Shown here: piece after piece, positions 43,604-53,413 of the stretch
How the letters are laid out: every line of letters starts with the position of its first letter
Position numbering within the stretch: position 1 is the stretch's first letter
DNA from: Lentisphaerota bacterium
Lineage (GTDB): Bacteria > Verrucomicrobiota > Lentisphaeria > Victivallales > Victivallaceae
DNA: 58,000 nt
Direction: 5' to 3'
Assembly (NCBI GenBank): GCA_015061745.1
Contig: SUWB01000015.1
Span: forward strand, 1-58,000
Translations under genes and position numbers: made by a program
The notes under the pieces: model-generated
Told to the model about the DNA's origin: nothing
What the model saw: only the letters and a program-made list of their open reading frames with translations
Database searches by the model: none

Positions 43604-45082
43604 ATGAACGACTCAATCAAAATCGGCTGGGCCAGAACAGATATCACCCCAACTGGTCCCTGTATGCTGGCGGGCCAGATGCGCAATCGTCTGGCGACAG
43701 AAGTCCTCGACCCCCTTTCGGCGACTGTTCTTGCCATTGAAAGCGGTCAGGAAAAGGTCATCATCATTTCAGCTGACCTCGCGGGACTCCGGATGCCTCT
43801 GATGGATGAACTGCGCCAAAATATTGCCGCAGCCACCGGTGTCCCGGAAAAAAATATTACCGCTTCCGTCACTCACACTCATACCGCTCCTCAGTACGGT
43901 TCTGTGATCCCTATGAGTGAATGTCATCAGGTGCGGCAGATCCCCTGTGTGGGAAACCGGGGGGTCGATCCGGTAGAGCTCCGTAAAAAATATCCTGATT
44001 TTGTTGACAGTGAAGAATATTTTTCGTTCCTTGTCCAAAAGATCTCCGCCGCTGCAGAAGAAGCGTGGAACCAACGTGCCGTCAGCAAAACGGCTTTCGG
44101 ATGCGGCACTGCCGTGGTCGGTGAAAACCGCCGCCTGACGATGAAAGAAAAAGGGGGCGTGATGTATGCGTTGGAAGATGATCCTGATATGCTCAATGCT
44201 GAAGGACACGTCGATCATACCGTCAATCTCTTTGCCACATATACGATGGAAGGAAAACTGACCGGTATGATCGTCAATATCGCCTGTCCGTCACAGGTCA
44301 GCGAAGCTATGAGTGTGATTTCAGCCGATTATTGGCACGAAGTCCGTGAAGAAGTCGCATCAAGGTGGGGCAGAAAAATATTTCTTTTGCCCCAATGTTC
44401 CGCCGCAGGAGACATCAGTCCCCATAAACTGTTGGGACGCAGGGCAGATGAACGGATGATGCTGCTGCGCAAACAGCAGAAGTTCCCCAATACCGACTGG
44501 AGCTGGCGGGGGCGGGTCTACAATCTGGAATACGGTCTTGCCCGCCGCCGGGAGATCGCCCGCCGGATCGCTGTTGCTCTTGACGATGTGCTGCCGGTCA
44601 TTGCACCCACTGCCGAAAGTGCTCCTGTGGTAAAAAAAGCTTTCCGTATGGTGGAACTGCCCCCGCGGCTCATTACAAAAGAGGAAGCGGACACAGCCCA
44701 AGCCAAAGCTGAAGAACTCCTTGCCGGTATCGGAGACGCTTACAGCGGTCTTATCCCCTGGCATCTGGGGGTGGTTGAACGTTTCAGAAATCCGCCTGTC
44801 TCCATTCCTGTTGAACTCCACACCCTGAGGATCGGCGATATGGTCTTTGCTGCCAATCCATTTGAATTGTACCTTGATTATGGCGACAGGATCAAAGGCC
44901 GCAGTAAGGCCGTACAGACATTTCTGGTACAATTGAGTGCCGGATGCGGCACTTATCTGCCTTCCGGCCGCTCCGGCGGAACCGGCTATGGAAGCGTCCC
45001 CGCCAGCAGTATCGTCACCGTTGAAGGGGGCAATAAACTGGTCGAAGAAAGCATCGAAGCCATCAATGAACTTTTTGATTAA
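43604..45082 (+). CDS. Neutral/alkaline ceramidase-like N-terminal domain hydrolase
   Basis: A 492-residue protein of the neutral ceramidase N-terminal family. It has the opening [19 protein letters not shown] and the zinc motif HTHTAPQYG (91-99), followed by the [13 protein letters not shown] active segment near the C-terminus. Bacterial neutral ceramidases are secreted and about 650 residues with a beta-sandwich tail; this one lacks both signal and tail, so a cytoplasmic amidase on a sugar or small molecule is more likely. AAGGA spacing allows either GTG 43601 or ATG 43604. 11 bases after the glycosidase. Confidence 0.82.
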   Translation: MNDSIKIGWARTDITPTGPCMLAGQMRNRLATEVLDPLSATVLAIESGQEKVIIISADLAGLRMPLMDELRQNIAAATGVPEKNITASVTHTHTAPQYGSVIPMSECHQVRQIPCVGNRGVDPVELRKKYPDFVDSEEYFSFLVQKISAAAEEAWNQRAVSKTAFGCGTAVVGENRRLTMKEKGGVMYALEDDPDMLNAEGHVDHTVNLFATYTMEGKLTGMIVNIACPSQVSEAMSVISADYWHEVREEVASRWGRKIFLLPQCSAAGDISPHKLLGRRADERMMLLRKQQKFPNTDWSWRGRVYNLEYGLARRREIARRIAVALDDVLPVIAPTAESAPVVKKAFRMVELPPRLITKEEADTAQAKAEELLAGIGDAYSGLIPWHLGVVERFRNPPVSIPVELHTLRIGDMVFAANPFELYLDYGDRIKGRSKAVQTFLVQLSAGCGTYLPSGRSGGTGYGSVPASSIVTVEGGNKLVEESIEAINELFD

Positions 45083-45108
45083 TATTTTTTGAAAGGAGTG
45101 TTCCCGAA

Positions 45109-45861
45109 ATGAAAGAGATCCGGAAGAGTGTTTCCTTTGCCGCAAAGAGTGTGAAAAACAGACATTTCACCTTGATCGAACTGCTTGTCGTCATTGCCAT
45201 CATTGCCATTCTGGCGGCTATGTTACTGCCTGCTTTGCAACAGGCCCGTGAACGGTCAAGATACACGGATTGTCTCAATAAATTCAAGCAGATCGGCTTT
45301 GCCGTCCAGAGTTACATCGGCGACAATAAAAATTATCTGCCTATGTGTGTGGAACCGGTCGGTTCAAAAGCTTCTCCTATGGACTATCTGCTGACGCTGG
45401 CCCCTTACGTCGGTTTGAGTCTGACAGCTGTGAAACCGAAAATATACAACTGCCCCACCGATAACCACCGTTCCAGAGCTTATACACAGGGCAGATCGCT
45501 GGAAAACCAGACAACTTCCTCCTTTGTCTGGAACCAGCAGGCAGGCTACTGGTCCCATACATACGCTGTATGGCGGATCCCCTGTCACGAGCGGGAAGTG
45601 AGGAAACCATCCCAATTCATTGTGCTGGGCCACCGTCGTGAAGGGATCATCCAGGATGACAGCAACATCATCTTTACCTGGTTCAACGCCGCCTGGGCAC
45701 CCCGTGTTTTGGGTTCACTGGCCCACAAAGGCAACGGCCCCTGGCTTTTTGCAGACGGTCACGCCGCCGGGATGGCTATTCCCTACGCTTCCATCGCTGT
45801 TGTCGATGTTCAGTACAAGAAATATTTTGCCAGAGACGGCGTCACGAAAGTCGGGCCGTGA
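45109..45861 (+). CDS. Prepilin-like pseudopilin with ADGH motif
   Basis: A 250-residue protein: a basic leader ([18 protein letters not shown]), then the prepilin cleavage region [15 protein letters not shown] and a long helix ending [14 protein letters not shown]. The residue before mature Phe is His, as in the pseudopilin at 27899-28705, and the first 27 mature residues are almost identical. The C-terminal [10 protein letters not shown] is the DUF1559-type box. AAAGGAG lies 11 bases upstream. It lies in the glycan operon; an envelope-scaffold or secretion role is inferred only from the family. Confidence 0.85.
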   Translation: MKEIRKSVSFAAKSVKNRHFTLIELLVVIAIIAILAAMLLPALQQARERSRYTDCLNKFKQIGFAVQSYIGDNKNYLPMCVEPVGSKASPMDYLLTLAPYVGLSLTAVKPKIYNCPTDNHRSRAYTQGRSLENQTTSSFVWNQQAGYWSHTYAVWRIPCHEREVRKPSQFIVLGHRREGIIQDDSNIIFTWFNAAWAPRVLGSLAHKGNGPWLFADGHAAGMAIPYASIAVVDVQYKKYFARDGVTKVGP

Positions 45862-45900
45862 TTTTGCCGCATAAGTTCTGGAAATCATAAGGGATTTTTT

Positions 45901-46578
45901 ATGAAGTATACACTTTTTTTCTTTCTTTGTCTGCTGTCTTCGGGCGCTTTTGCAGAGAATTTCACCCAACTGTGTCAGGCGGCGGGGAAGGCGTTGAAAG
46001 CCAATGATCCGGCTTTGGCTCTTGTCCACTACTCCCGTGCTCACGAACTGGCTGAAAATCAAAGTCAGAAGTTCCGGATCCTTCCCATTCAGATCACACT
46101 TTATCAGCGGCTGAAAAAAACAGCTGAACTGGAAAAATTTCTGGAAAAGGAACGGCAGGATGACAGATACAACGATACCCAGCTGCGCTATCTGCTCAAC
46201 TGGAATGCCCGGATCCATATCTGGCCCCGCCGGGATATGCGTTATGCCCTGGAGCTGCTCAATATGGCAAGAATGCTGCCCGTGGTCAAAACGAACAATA
46301 TCTATTTTGAAACCTTTTTTCTGCTGGGTGAGATCTATTACAGGAACAAACAGTATGACTATGTGATCTATTATCTGTCTCCTTTGCCGGAAATAAAAAA
46401 TTTCCATCCTTCCAACAGTTACAAGATCTCTATGATGGTCGGCAGGGCATACCGGGCCAAAGGCGACAGAAAAAAGGCTTTGCAGTGGTTTGAAAAAGCC
46501 CTTGCCAGCGGCAAAAAAGTGCCCTACAAATACAATTATTCAGAAGCTGAAAGATATATAAAGGAACTTTCCAAATGA
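45901..46578 (+). CDS. Exported TPR-like protein
   Basis: A 225-residue protein with signal peptide MKYTLFFFLCLLSSGAFA followed by helical repeats: ALAL-VHYSRAHELAENQ near 38-55 and RAYRAKGDRKKALQWFEKALASG near 185-210, both TPR-like. No enzyme motif. AAGGGA 7 bases before the ATG. The stop overlaps the DUF4838 gene by ATGA, so the two are probably made together; it may present or organise the DUF4838 enzyme in the periplasm. Confidence 0.72.
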   Translation: MKYTLFFFLCLLSSGAFAENFTQLCQAAGKALKANDPALALVHYSRAHELAENQSQKFRILPIQITLYQRLKKTAELEKFLEKERQDDRYNDTQLRYLLNWNARIHIWPRRDMRYALELLNMARMLPVVKTNNIYFETFFLLGEIYYRNKQYDYVIYYLSPLPEIKNFHPSNSYKISMMVGRAYRAKGDRKKALQWFEKALASGKKVPYKYNYSEAERYIKELSK

Positions 46579-48965
46579 AAAAACTGCTTTTTCTGTTGGC
46601 GGCCTGGGGGACATTGCTGTCAGGAGCCTCCTTGAAGGTCGCCGAAAACGGCAAGGCATTGGCGGGAATCCTTGTGCCTGCCAAGGCCAAACCTGTAACG
46701 GTTGTCGCCGCACAGGAGTTGGCGGCCTATTTGCAAAAAATGACAGGTGCAAAATTTACCGTGGGAACAAAAAGTACCCACAAGGTCAATTTCAGAGTAG
46801 GTTTCGGAGATGCGTCACAGTTTGAAATCAATGAATATGCCATCAAAACGACCGCCGATACCATTGAAATCTACGGCAAAGACAGTGCAGCACCCTTCAA
46901 CTGGTTTGATTTTTACCACGATAATCCCTGGCAGGGTTCCCTGCGTGGCGTCTATGAATTTCTCGATCTGCAAGGTGTCATCTGGCCCAACCCCGGTATG
47001 GAATATGTCCCCCGGAAAAAGGTTATGACTGTGGAGAAACTGAATATCAGACGGAAGATCGGTTTTATTTCTCTGAAAGGCCCTTACACCTGGGATTTTC
47101 TGGTCAGATACAAAGATGGTAAAGAATACGCTCAAACGGTTGATGACAATTATAAATGGTTGATCCGGACCGGCTACCACAATGTTCGTTTTCACCTCTA
47201 CGGTTCTCATACAGAACATTACCTGGGGTTGAGCAAAGACCCTCAATGGCTTTCTGATCCCACCCGCCTTATGCTGAGCAAAGACGGCAAAAGAATGAAA
47301 CGTTATTCCTGCTGGACACATCCTGATATGGTAAAAATTTGGATCAAAGCCGTTGACGGATATTTTTCCGGCAAGACGGCCGAAGAATCGGGTTTCAAGT
47401 ACACCGGGCGTCCTCCGGCGAAAAAATATTCAAAATGGCCCTTTCCCTTTGTCTGTCCCGATGAATTTATGATCGACCCTATGGATAACGATGGTGTGAC
47501 CGACGGCAGATGCCGTTGTGAACGGTGTAACAAATTCCGCAAAGCCAATCCCTGTGCCGATGATACGGAAATGGTGTGGAATGTGATCATCCAGGTGGCT
47601 GAATATGCACAGAAAAAGTTCCCGGGGAAATATATCACTACTCTTGTCTATCCTCCCAAGATGCAGCTCCCCAAAAAGAAACTTCCTCCCAATATCAAAG
47701 TGCGTATCTGTCAGAACGGCCCCAAAGTGCAGCTGGACGGAGAAAAGTTTTTCAAGGCCGAAATCGCCAACGTTGCCGCCTGGCACAAATTGACCGGCAA
47801 CAAATCTCCTTTGTGGGTCTATCATTGCATCTCTCACGGCAACTCTATGCCTTTTCTGGTGGAAACCTATCCCCGGCTGATTGCCAGATATGCCAAAGCC
47901 CTCCAGGGGATCAGCAGCGGTATGTATATGGAAACCCACGTATGGAACAAAAGTTTCACCGCCTGCAATCTGGATCTTTATATTATGCGCCGCATAATGA
48001 ACGATCCGTCCCGGGATGTGGAAAAAGAGCTGAAAAAATATTTCTTTGCCACTTATGGGCCTGCTGCTGCGGAAGGAGCAAAGTTTTTTAACGAACTGGA
48101 ACGGCTTTTTGTGGATTTCTGGCGTAAGACGATACCTGCGGGTAAAAAAAGCGGCCTGGTCACCCCGTGGGCATACAATCAATTTGATGTGCAGCGTTCT
48201 CTCTGGACTTTGACTTATACGGCAGAAAATCTGAATAAACTTGACAAGCTCCTGAAAGAGATGGAAAAGAAGAGTGCCGGGACAGTTTATGCTAAACAGA
48301 CGGCATTGCTTCGGAAATATCTTCTTGATGAGATTATGGCAGAACGGCGCAGACTGTTCGCAGCAGAAGATCAGCGGCAGCAGAATTCCCTCAAAGTTTT
48401 CTCTGTAAAGGGTATTCCCGGAGCATCTGACTGGAAAACTGCACCGGTGCAGCGTCTGCAGTCGGCTGAACGTTTCAAAAAGGTCAAAGTCGTTCCCGGT
48501 ATGTTCCGTGTTCTGACTGACGGGAAAAAACTCTATTTCCGTGCTGAACTTCAGGAACCATTGCTGTCAAAGAGCAAAAGTATTCAGCGGCGTAACGGTG
48601 CCGCAGATATTTGGAAAGACAACACCTTTGAGTTGTTCTTCTATTCATCAGGCGACAAAACCTTACGTCAGATCGTGGTCAATGATCTCGGGTACTGGAG
48701 TTCAGGGATATTGCACCGGGCCCAATGGACGTGGCAACAGCTTCCGGGTGTAAAGGTCTCCTGTCGGAAAGGTACCGGCGTTTGGACTGCAGAGATAACC
48801 GTTCCTCTTGATTCCATTCACCCCCGTGGGGGAATACTGCGTTTCAATGCTGTGCGAGAAAGGAATATCAAAGGGCTTGCTGCTGAATATTCCACCTGGT
48901 CATCTCTTTCACTGTTGGGAGAATGGCACAATTATCATACTTTCCCGGACTTGCTTTTGAAGTGA
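46575..48965 (+). CDS. Exported DUF4838 protein with C-terminal carbohydrate-binding-like domain
   Basis: A 796-residue protein with signal peptide (MKKLLFLLAAWGTLLSGAS). Residues about 30-110 are the GH20b-like alpha/beta domain that precedes many glycosidase barrels (ELAAYLQKMTGAKF). The central DUF4838 barrel has FPFVCPDEFMIDPMDND and Cys-rich RCRCERCNKFRK (near 315), and HVWNKSFTACNLDLYIMRRI. The last 200 residues resemble a CBM9/DOMON-type sugar-binding sandwich (FRVLTDGKKLYFRAEL, WKDNTFELFF). Acts probably on glycans in the periplasm; no reaction is established. Last gene of the glycan operon, terminator follows. Confidence 0.82.
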   Translation: MKKLLFLLAAWGTLLSGASLKVAENGKALAGILVPAKAKPVTVVAAQELAAYLQKMTGAKFTVGTKSTHKVNFRVGFGDASQFEINEYAIKTTADTIEIYGKDSAAPFNWFDFYHDNPWQGSLRGVYEFLDLQGVIWPNPGMEYVPRKKVMTVEKLNIRRKIGFISLKGPYTWDFLVRYKDGKEYAQTVDDNYKWLIRTGYHNVRFHLYGSHTEHYLGLSKDPQWLSDPTRLMLSKDGKRMKRYSCWTHPDMVKIWIKAVDGYFSGKTAEESGFKYTGRPPAKKYSKWPFPFVCPDEFMIDPMDNDGVTDGRCRCERCNKFRKANPCADDTEMVWNVIIQVAEYAQKKFPGKYITTLVYPPKMQLPKKKLPPNIKVRICQNGPKVQLDGEKFFKAEIANVAAWHKLTGNKSPLWVYHCISHGNSMPFLVETYPRLIARYAKALQGISSGMYMETHVWNKSFTACNLDLYIMRRIMNDPSRDVEKELKKYFFATYGPAAAEGAKFFNELERLFVDFWRKTIPAGKKSGLVTPWAYNQFDVQRSLWTLTYTAENLNKLDKLLKEMEKKSAGTVYAKQTALLRKYLLDEIMAERRRLFAAEDQRQQNSLKVFSVKGIPGASDWKTAPVQRLQSAERFKKVKVVPGMFRVLTDGKKLYFRAELQEPLLSKSKSIQRRNGAADIWKDNTFELFFYSSGDKTLRQIVVNDLGYWSSGILHRAQWTWQQLPGVKVSCRKGTGVWTAEITVPLDSIHPRGGILRFNAVRERNIKGLAAEYSTWSSLSLLGEWHNYHTFPDLLLK

Positions 48966-48986
48966 TCCACCGGATCATTTGTCGCC

Positions 48987-49036
48987 AACATCGCCTTGCA
49001 GACGCAGGGGATACCTCCGTCTCAGGCGATGTTTTT
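48987..49036 (+). terminator. Terminator of the glycan operon
   Basis: AACATCGCC (48987-48995) pairs with GGCGATGTT (49025-49033), with an inner AGACG/CGTCT pairing, followed by TTT. It also serves convergent transcription weakly. Confidence 0.7.
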
Positions 49037-49051
49037 GATTTCAGGAAAGAT

Positions 49052-49513
49052 TTACCGGATATCCAATACCATTTCATTTGCAACATCGGAAAAACCGAAT
49101 TTCTGATAGAGAGGTTTTCCCATATCTGAAGCATTGAGAAAAACCTTGCAGCATCCGGCGGCTTTTGCACATTCAACGAGAGCGGCAAGAATTTTTCCAG
49201 CCACCCCTTTTCCTCTGAATTCAGGAAGGGTATACATATTGAGCAGACAGGCACTTTTTCCATTAGGAACACCGTAGCTCGGAGGATGATTATGCAGACA
49301 GATCCCGCCAGTTCCTGCAACGATACCTTCTTCCAATGCAATAAAACCGATGTATGACCCGTCGGCAATTGCGTTACGGAAAAAGTCATAATTGCCCTTT
49401 TCAAAAGCGATCATATCTTCCGGAGCAGGGACCGTTTCTCTTTCACGCCGCATAGCAAGGCGGAGTTCAGTCAAAAGTCCGGCATCATCAGCAGTGACCT
49501 GGCGTAATTCCAT
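49052..49513 (-). CDS. GNAT-family N-acetyltransferase
   Basis: A 153-residue GCN5-related acetyltransferase. The acetyl-CoA site is LPEFRGKGVAGKILAALVECAKAAG (R-G-x-G-x-A motif, about 96-118), preceded by the beta-bulge strand ACLLNMYT and followed by VFLNASDMGKPLYQKFGF, the usual C-terminal arm. Substrate unknown. It lies 53 bases after the AraC gene on the same strand and may share its transcript. It converges on the DUF4838 gene. Confidence 0.88.
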   Translation of the reverse strand: MELRQVTADDAGLLTELRLAMRRERETVPAPEDMIAFEKGNYDFFRNAIADGSYIGFIALEEGIVAGTGGICLHNHPPSYGVPNGKSACLLNMYTLPEFRGKGVAGKILAALVECAKAAGCCKVFLNASDMGKPLYQKFGFSDVANEMVLDIR

Positions 49514-49566
49514 AAAATTTCCATTTCAGTTGAGTGTTTGGGGATGAGAATTTGTCAAATATACTT

Positions 49567-50457
49567 TCAGGAGTTGTTTTTTTCAAGAGGAATTTTTCTC
49601 TCAGAAGCACTTTTTATTGGTGATTTTTCTGTTTCTTGCACCTTTTTACGGTAGGCCAGCGGCGAAAGTCCGGTTCGGGCGGTGAAAAAGTGAGAAAAAC
49701 TTGCCCCTGAAAGAAAACCGCAGCACCGGGCAATTTCTTCTGTCCGCATCCGGGTTTTCAGCAGATGGTAACGGCCCAATTCAAGGCGTTGACCGGCAAT
49801 GTATTCGTGAAGTGTCATCCCTGTTTCACGGCGGAATCTGCGGACAAGATTGCTTACACTCATATTGACTTTGGCTGCAATAGAACTGTTTTGCAAGGAC
49901 AAATGCAGATTATCATTAATGTAGGCTATGGCAGCCGCAATGGAACTGCTTATGGGAGAATCCGCAACGGCGTGTGTTTCAGGAGACAGATGGGTCAGAA
50001 AGTGCCACAAAGCCAGAGAAAGTTCAGCAGGATTGCCATCGGGAAAAAGATCAAAAATTTTTTTCAAATCATCTGTCGTTGCGCCAGAAAGACGGTTCAA
50101 ACAGCTTGGAGGCAGATAACTTTGTGCTTCCGGCAGTTCAAATGTGATGAAAAAACGCTGATATCCACTTGATTTCAGATCCATAAAACGGCGGGAATAA
50201 GGGGGAATCAGCAATACATCTCCTTCCTTGATATCAAATTTCTGCTGGTCAACGTAATAACGCATTGAAGCCAAAGGAAAAACAAGGGTGTAGCGGCAAT
50301 GAGCAACAGGAGCCGCAGCGGCAAAATCGTGATAAAAAAGCAGAATATTGTCCGGAAGGGCGAAATGCCGCGGAAGTTTTACTCCTTCATAAAGATTTTC
50401 CGGTTCCTGAAGTTCCCGGATACGGCTTTTTATAAGATCATTGGGAGTTGTAAACAT
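49567..50457 (-). CDS. AraC-family transcriptional regulator
   Basis: A 296-residue regulator with a cupin-like N-terminal half (DVLLIPPYSRRFMDL near 73-87) and a C-terminal double HTH: SLQNSSIAAKVNMSVSNLVRRFRRETG and TEEIARCCGFLSGASFSHFFTARTGLSPLAYRK. The tail is lysine- and serine-rich. It is divergent from the QueG-like gene at 50688, the common arrangement for regulator and target, with its own promoter between them. Confidence 0.9.
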   Translation of the reverse strand: MFTTPNDLIKSRIRELQEPENLYEGVKLPRHFALPDNILLFYHDFAAAAPVAHCRYTLVFPLASMRYYVDQQKFDIKEGDVLLIPPYSRRFMDLKSSGYQRFFITFELPEAQSYLPPSCLNRLSGATTDDLKKIFDLFPDGNPAELSLALWHFLTHLSPETHAVADSPISSSIAAAIAYINDNLHLSLQNSSIAAKVNMSVSNLVRRFRRETGMTLHEYIAGQRLELGRYHLLKTRMRTEEIARCCGFLSGASFSHFFTARTGLSPLAYRKKVQETEKSPIKSASERKIPLEKNNS

Positions 50458-50481
50458 TTTTTCAGCTCCATATTTTTTTTT

Positions 50482-50510
50482 AATATACTTGCTTTATTCT
50501 TGAAAATCAA
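50482..50510 (-). promoter_or_regulatory. Promoter of the AraC/GNAT transcript
   Basis: Minus strand TTGATT (50505-50510), 17 bases, TATATT (50482-50487), about 25 bases before the AraC start. Confidence 0.7.
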
Positions 50511-50687
50511 GGTTGGTTTTGAGTGTATCTGTCATAAAAATTGGTTGTTTTTATGTGAAAATCAATAAAAATGATCAATTTGAACAAAAAAATGCTTTTC
50601 CGGGACATTGAAAAATTTTCTTTTGACAATATATTAATCCCTGGAACAAATCAAACAATTACCATAAAATCCGGAAAGATGAGAATT

Positions 50688-53012
50688 ATGAAAAATCCTT
50701 TTTACTCCGTTGACAGTTCAGATACCGCAGAAATCAAACGTTACGCTCTTGAAACGCTCCGTGCCGACCTTGTGGGAATTGCCGATATCAAACGTTTTGC
50801 CGGAGCTCCTTTGAGGATGAGCCCTCAAGGTATTATGCCTGCGGCCCGTTCTGTAATCGTTATGGCTGTTCATCATCCTGATGCCGCAATGGAAAGGGGA
50901 GGGCTGGAACATCCTCAGGTCATCGGACCTTATGCCATTCAGTATTCGATGAACTGGCGGCTTGATGATATGAGTTACCGTATGAGCCGTTTTCTGGAGG
51001 ATATGGGCTTTGAAGCAGTTCCTATTGCTTCGTCAAACATCTGGCGTTACCGGGGATATAAAGATTTGACCGCTCAATTTGCACCTGATGTTTCCCATAT
51101 GCATTGTGCAGTGGCGGCAGGTCTTGCAGAATTCGGTTTCAACGGCCTTGCCATTACGCCGGAATTCGGGGCACATCAGCGTTATGTGACGGTTATTACC
51201 GATGCCGTATTGACACCGACTCCGCTTCTGGAACCCGGCAGTGTCTGCGACAACTGTATGATCTGCCGCAGGGAATGCCGTTCCGGAGCTTTGAGCAAAG
51301 AGATCAATGGCTGGAATGAAGTAAAAATAGAAGACAAAACCTACCGCTATGCCAATAAGAATCTGTGGCGTTGTGCCTGGGGGGAACATTTTGATCTTGA
51401 CCTTGACCTGCCTATTCCTGAGCACGTTGACGAAAAAGTCATTATGGAAGCTACTGTAAAATACGGCCGCCGTGCCGGAGAAATGGGTTCCTGCCAGCGT
51501 TATTGTCTGCCCCGGCACTTGCGTTATTTCGACAAAGAATATACCAATGCCCCCCGCCGCAGACGGCATTTTATTCCTCATCCGGAGTTAAAAGAAGCTC
51601 CGTTCCATCGGGGAATTTTTGAAAAAATCCGGGCTGTTGCAGCAGAATGGGGGGCAGATAATGTACTTGTTGCCTCCAGAGACAGTGTCAGAGAAAAACT
51701 TTCGATTGATATTGACACATTGCTTCCCGGAGCTGTATCCATAGTCTCAATGATCGCCTGCCGGAATCCTTTTGAAGCGGATCTTACCAATCCGAGAGCT
51801 CACGAAAACCGTTTTGACAATGCTGTCAGCCCTATTCTTATCCAGGCTGGCTACGATGCGGTGCGTATGTTGGAAAACATCGGTCATACAGCCGGACAAT
51901 TTTTTGAATTTCCTGAAGAAAAATTGCAGCAGCTTCTGGCAGTGCCGGGGAAGAAACTGCATACGATCACATTTCTGACCGATGCTCCATTGCCGGAAAC
52001 AGGCTGGGAAATCGTTTCCAATAAGCCTTGTACACAGGATGTCCGGTCATTGACCCGGCGTCTCCGCCGGGAAATGAAAATGCGTGAATGTGATCTTGTG
52101 GGGATCGCTCCTGCGGAACGTATTGATGCATTGGTCCCTCAGCTGCAAAAGATCTATGATGATGAAATCGAACTTGTGGCCAGCAACAAAGCAGACACTA
52201 TTTATAAGCCTTATGATCCTGAAATCGTGGAAATGCCCCGCAAGGTCACAGGTACGGGCGATTATCTTTCCGGAGCCAGAAGTGTTATTATGCTTGGGCT
52301 GCGTATGCCCCGTAAAACGGTGGATATTACCGCCCGTACGCCTGCTGAAGCGGCGGGTCCCTATGTGTTTGCACAGTATGAAACGATTATGCGTTTGCGT
52401 GTGCTTGCCTGGAATTTGATCGGCAATCTGGAAGCTGCGGGATTTCACGCCGCAATGGCAGTGGATCTTCACGGGACGGGTTCAGTCTGCTGGAATCCCC
52501 GGGGAAACTATCCGGATGCTTTCAGCAATGTTTTTGCGGCTGCGGCTTCCGGATTGGGGACGATCAGTGAATGCGGGAGTATTGTTACGCCTGAATTCGG
52601 ATCCAATGTCCGTTTTGTAGCCGTGATCACCGATGCGCCGCTGGAATACGATGAAGTGGCAAGGAATGTTCAAACGCAGTGCGGCAGCTGTTCAAAAGGA
52701 TGCCTGAAAAGCTGCAGTACTTCAGCCTTCACCACCCGTCACGAAGTGGAACTTGAAGGAGTAAAGTGGGGTTTTCATAAAATTGACATCAACCGCTGCA
52801 ACTGGGCCAAGCGTTACAGTTTGGTTGCCAAAGAAGGCAATCAGTACACGGGGTGGGATCTTGATGAAGCATTCCCTGAGGCTGCTGAATTGGGTATTCT
52901 CAAAGAAAAATTGGCAGAGAGTCTGCGAAAAGTTCCCCAGATTGAGAAGATCCGTCCCTGTAATTTTGAGCAATGCTTGCTTGGGTGTCCTCACAGCAGA
53001 GAGCAGAAGTAA
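50688..53012 (+). CDS. Tandem-duplicated QueG/reductive-dehalogenase-like iron-sulfur protein
   Basis: A 774-residue protein built of two related halves. Each half has RADLVGIA or ECDLVGIA near its start, then ARSVIVMAVHHP or ARSVIMLGLRMP, ITPEFGAHQRYVTVITDA or VTPEFGSNVRFVAVITDA, and a ferredoxin-type Cys cluster: CxxCxxCxxxC in the first half, CxxCxxxCxxxC in the second. Extra Cys lie after each (RCAWG, RCNWAK) and at the end (CNFEQCLLGCPHS). This is the fold of epoxyqueuosine reductase and respiratory dehalogenases, which bind cobalamin and two 4Fe-4S clusters. There is no Tat signal. The start at 50688 follows GGAAAG; the open frame extends to 50571. Confidence 0.8.
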   Translation: MKNPFYSVDSSDTAEIKRYALETLRADLVGIADIKRFAGAPLRMSPQGIMPAARSVIVMAVHHPDAAMERGGLEHPQVIGPYAIQYSMNWRLDDMSYRMSRFLEDMGFEAVPIASSNIWRYRGYKDLTAQFAPDVSHMHCAVAAGLAEFGFNGLAITPEFGAHQRYVTVITDAVLTPTPLLEPGSVCDNCMICRRECRSGALSKEINGWNEVKIEDKTYRYANKNLWRCAWGEHFDLDLDLPIPEHVDEKVIMEATVKYGRRAGEMGSCQRYCLPRHLRYFDKEYTNAPRRRRHFIPHPELKEAPFHRGIFEKIRAVAAEWGADNVLVASRDSVREKLSIDIDTLLPGAVSIVSMIACRNPFEADLTNPRAHENRFDNAVSPILIQAGYDAVRMLENIGHTAGQFFEFPEEKLQQLLAVPGKKLHTITFLTDAPLPETGWEIVSNKPCTQDVRSLTRRLRREMKMRECDLVGIAPAERIDALVPQLQKIYDDEIELVASNKADTIYKPYDPEIVEMPRKVTGTGDYLSGARSVIMLGLRMPRKTVDITARTPAEAAGPYVFAQYETIMRLRVLAWNLIGNLEAAGFHAAMAVDLHGTGSVCWNPRGNYPDAFSNVFAAAASGLGTISECGSIVTPEFGSNVRFVAVITDAPLEYDEVARNVQTQCGSCSKGCLKSCSTSAFTTRHEVELEGVKWGFHKIDINRCNWAKRYSLVAKEGNQYTGWDLDEAFPEAAELGILKEKLAESLRKVPQIEKIRPCNFEQCLLGCPHSREQK

Positions 53013-53033
53013 GAGAAATTTTCATTTTAAGAC

Positions 53034-53062
53034 TTGCAATATTCACAGTTTGATGATATATT
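53034..53062 (+). promoter_or_regulatory. Promoter of tRNA-Val
   Basis: TTGCAA (53034-53039), 17 bases, TATATT (53057-53062), 20 bases before the tRNA. Confidence 0.75.
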
Positions 53063-53082
53063 AAGCAAGTCAACTTCTAAGA

Positions 53083-53351
<269 letters not shown>

Positions 53352-53413
53352 ACTCCGCTTACGCTCCGTATGACCTGTCATCCATAGCACTTCGTGCGAC
53401 GGATGATGAAAAA

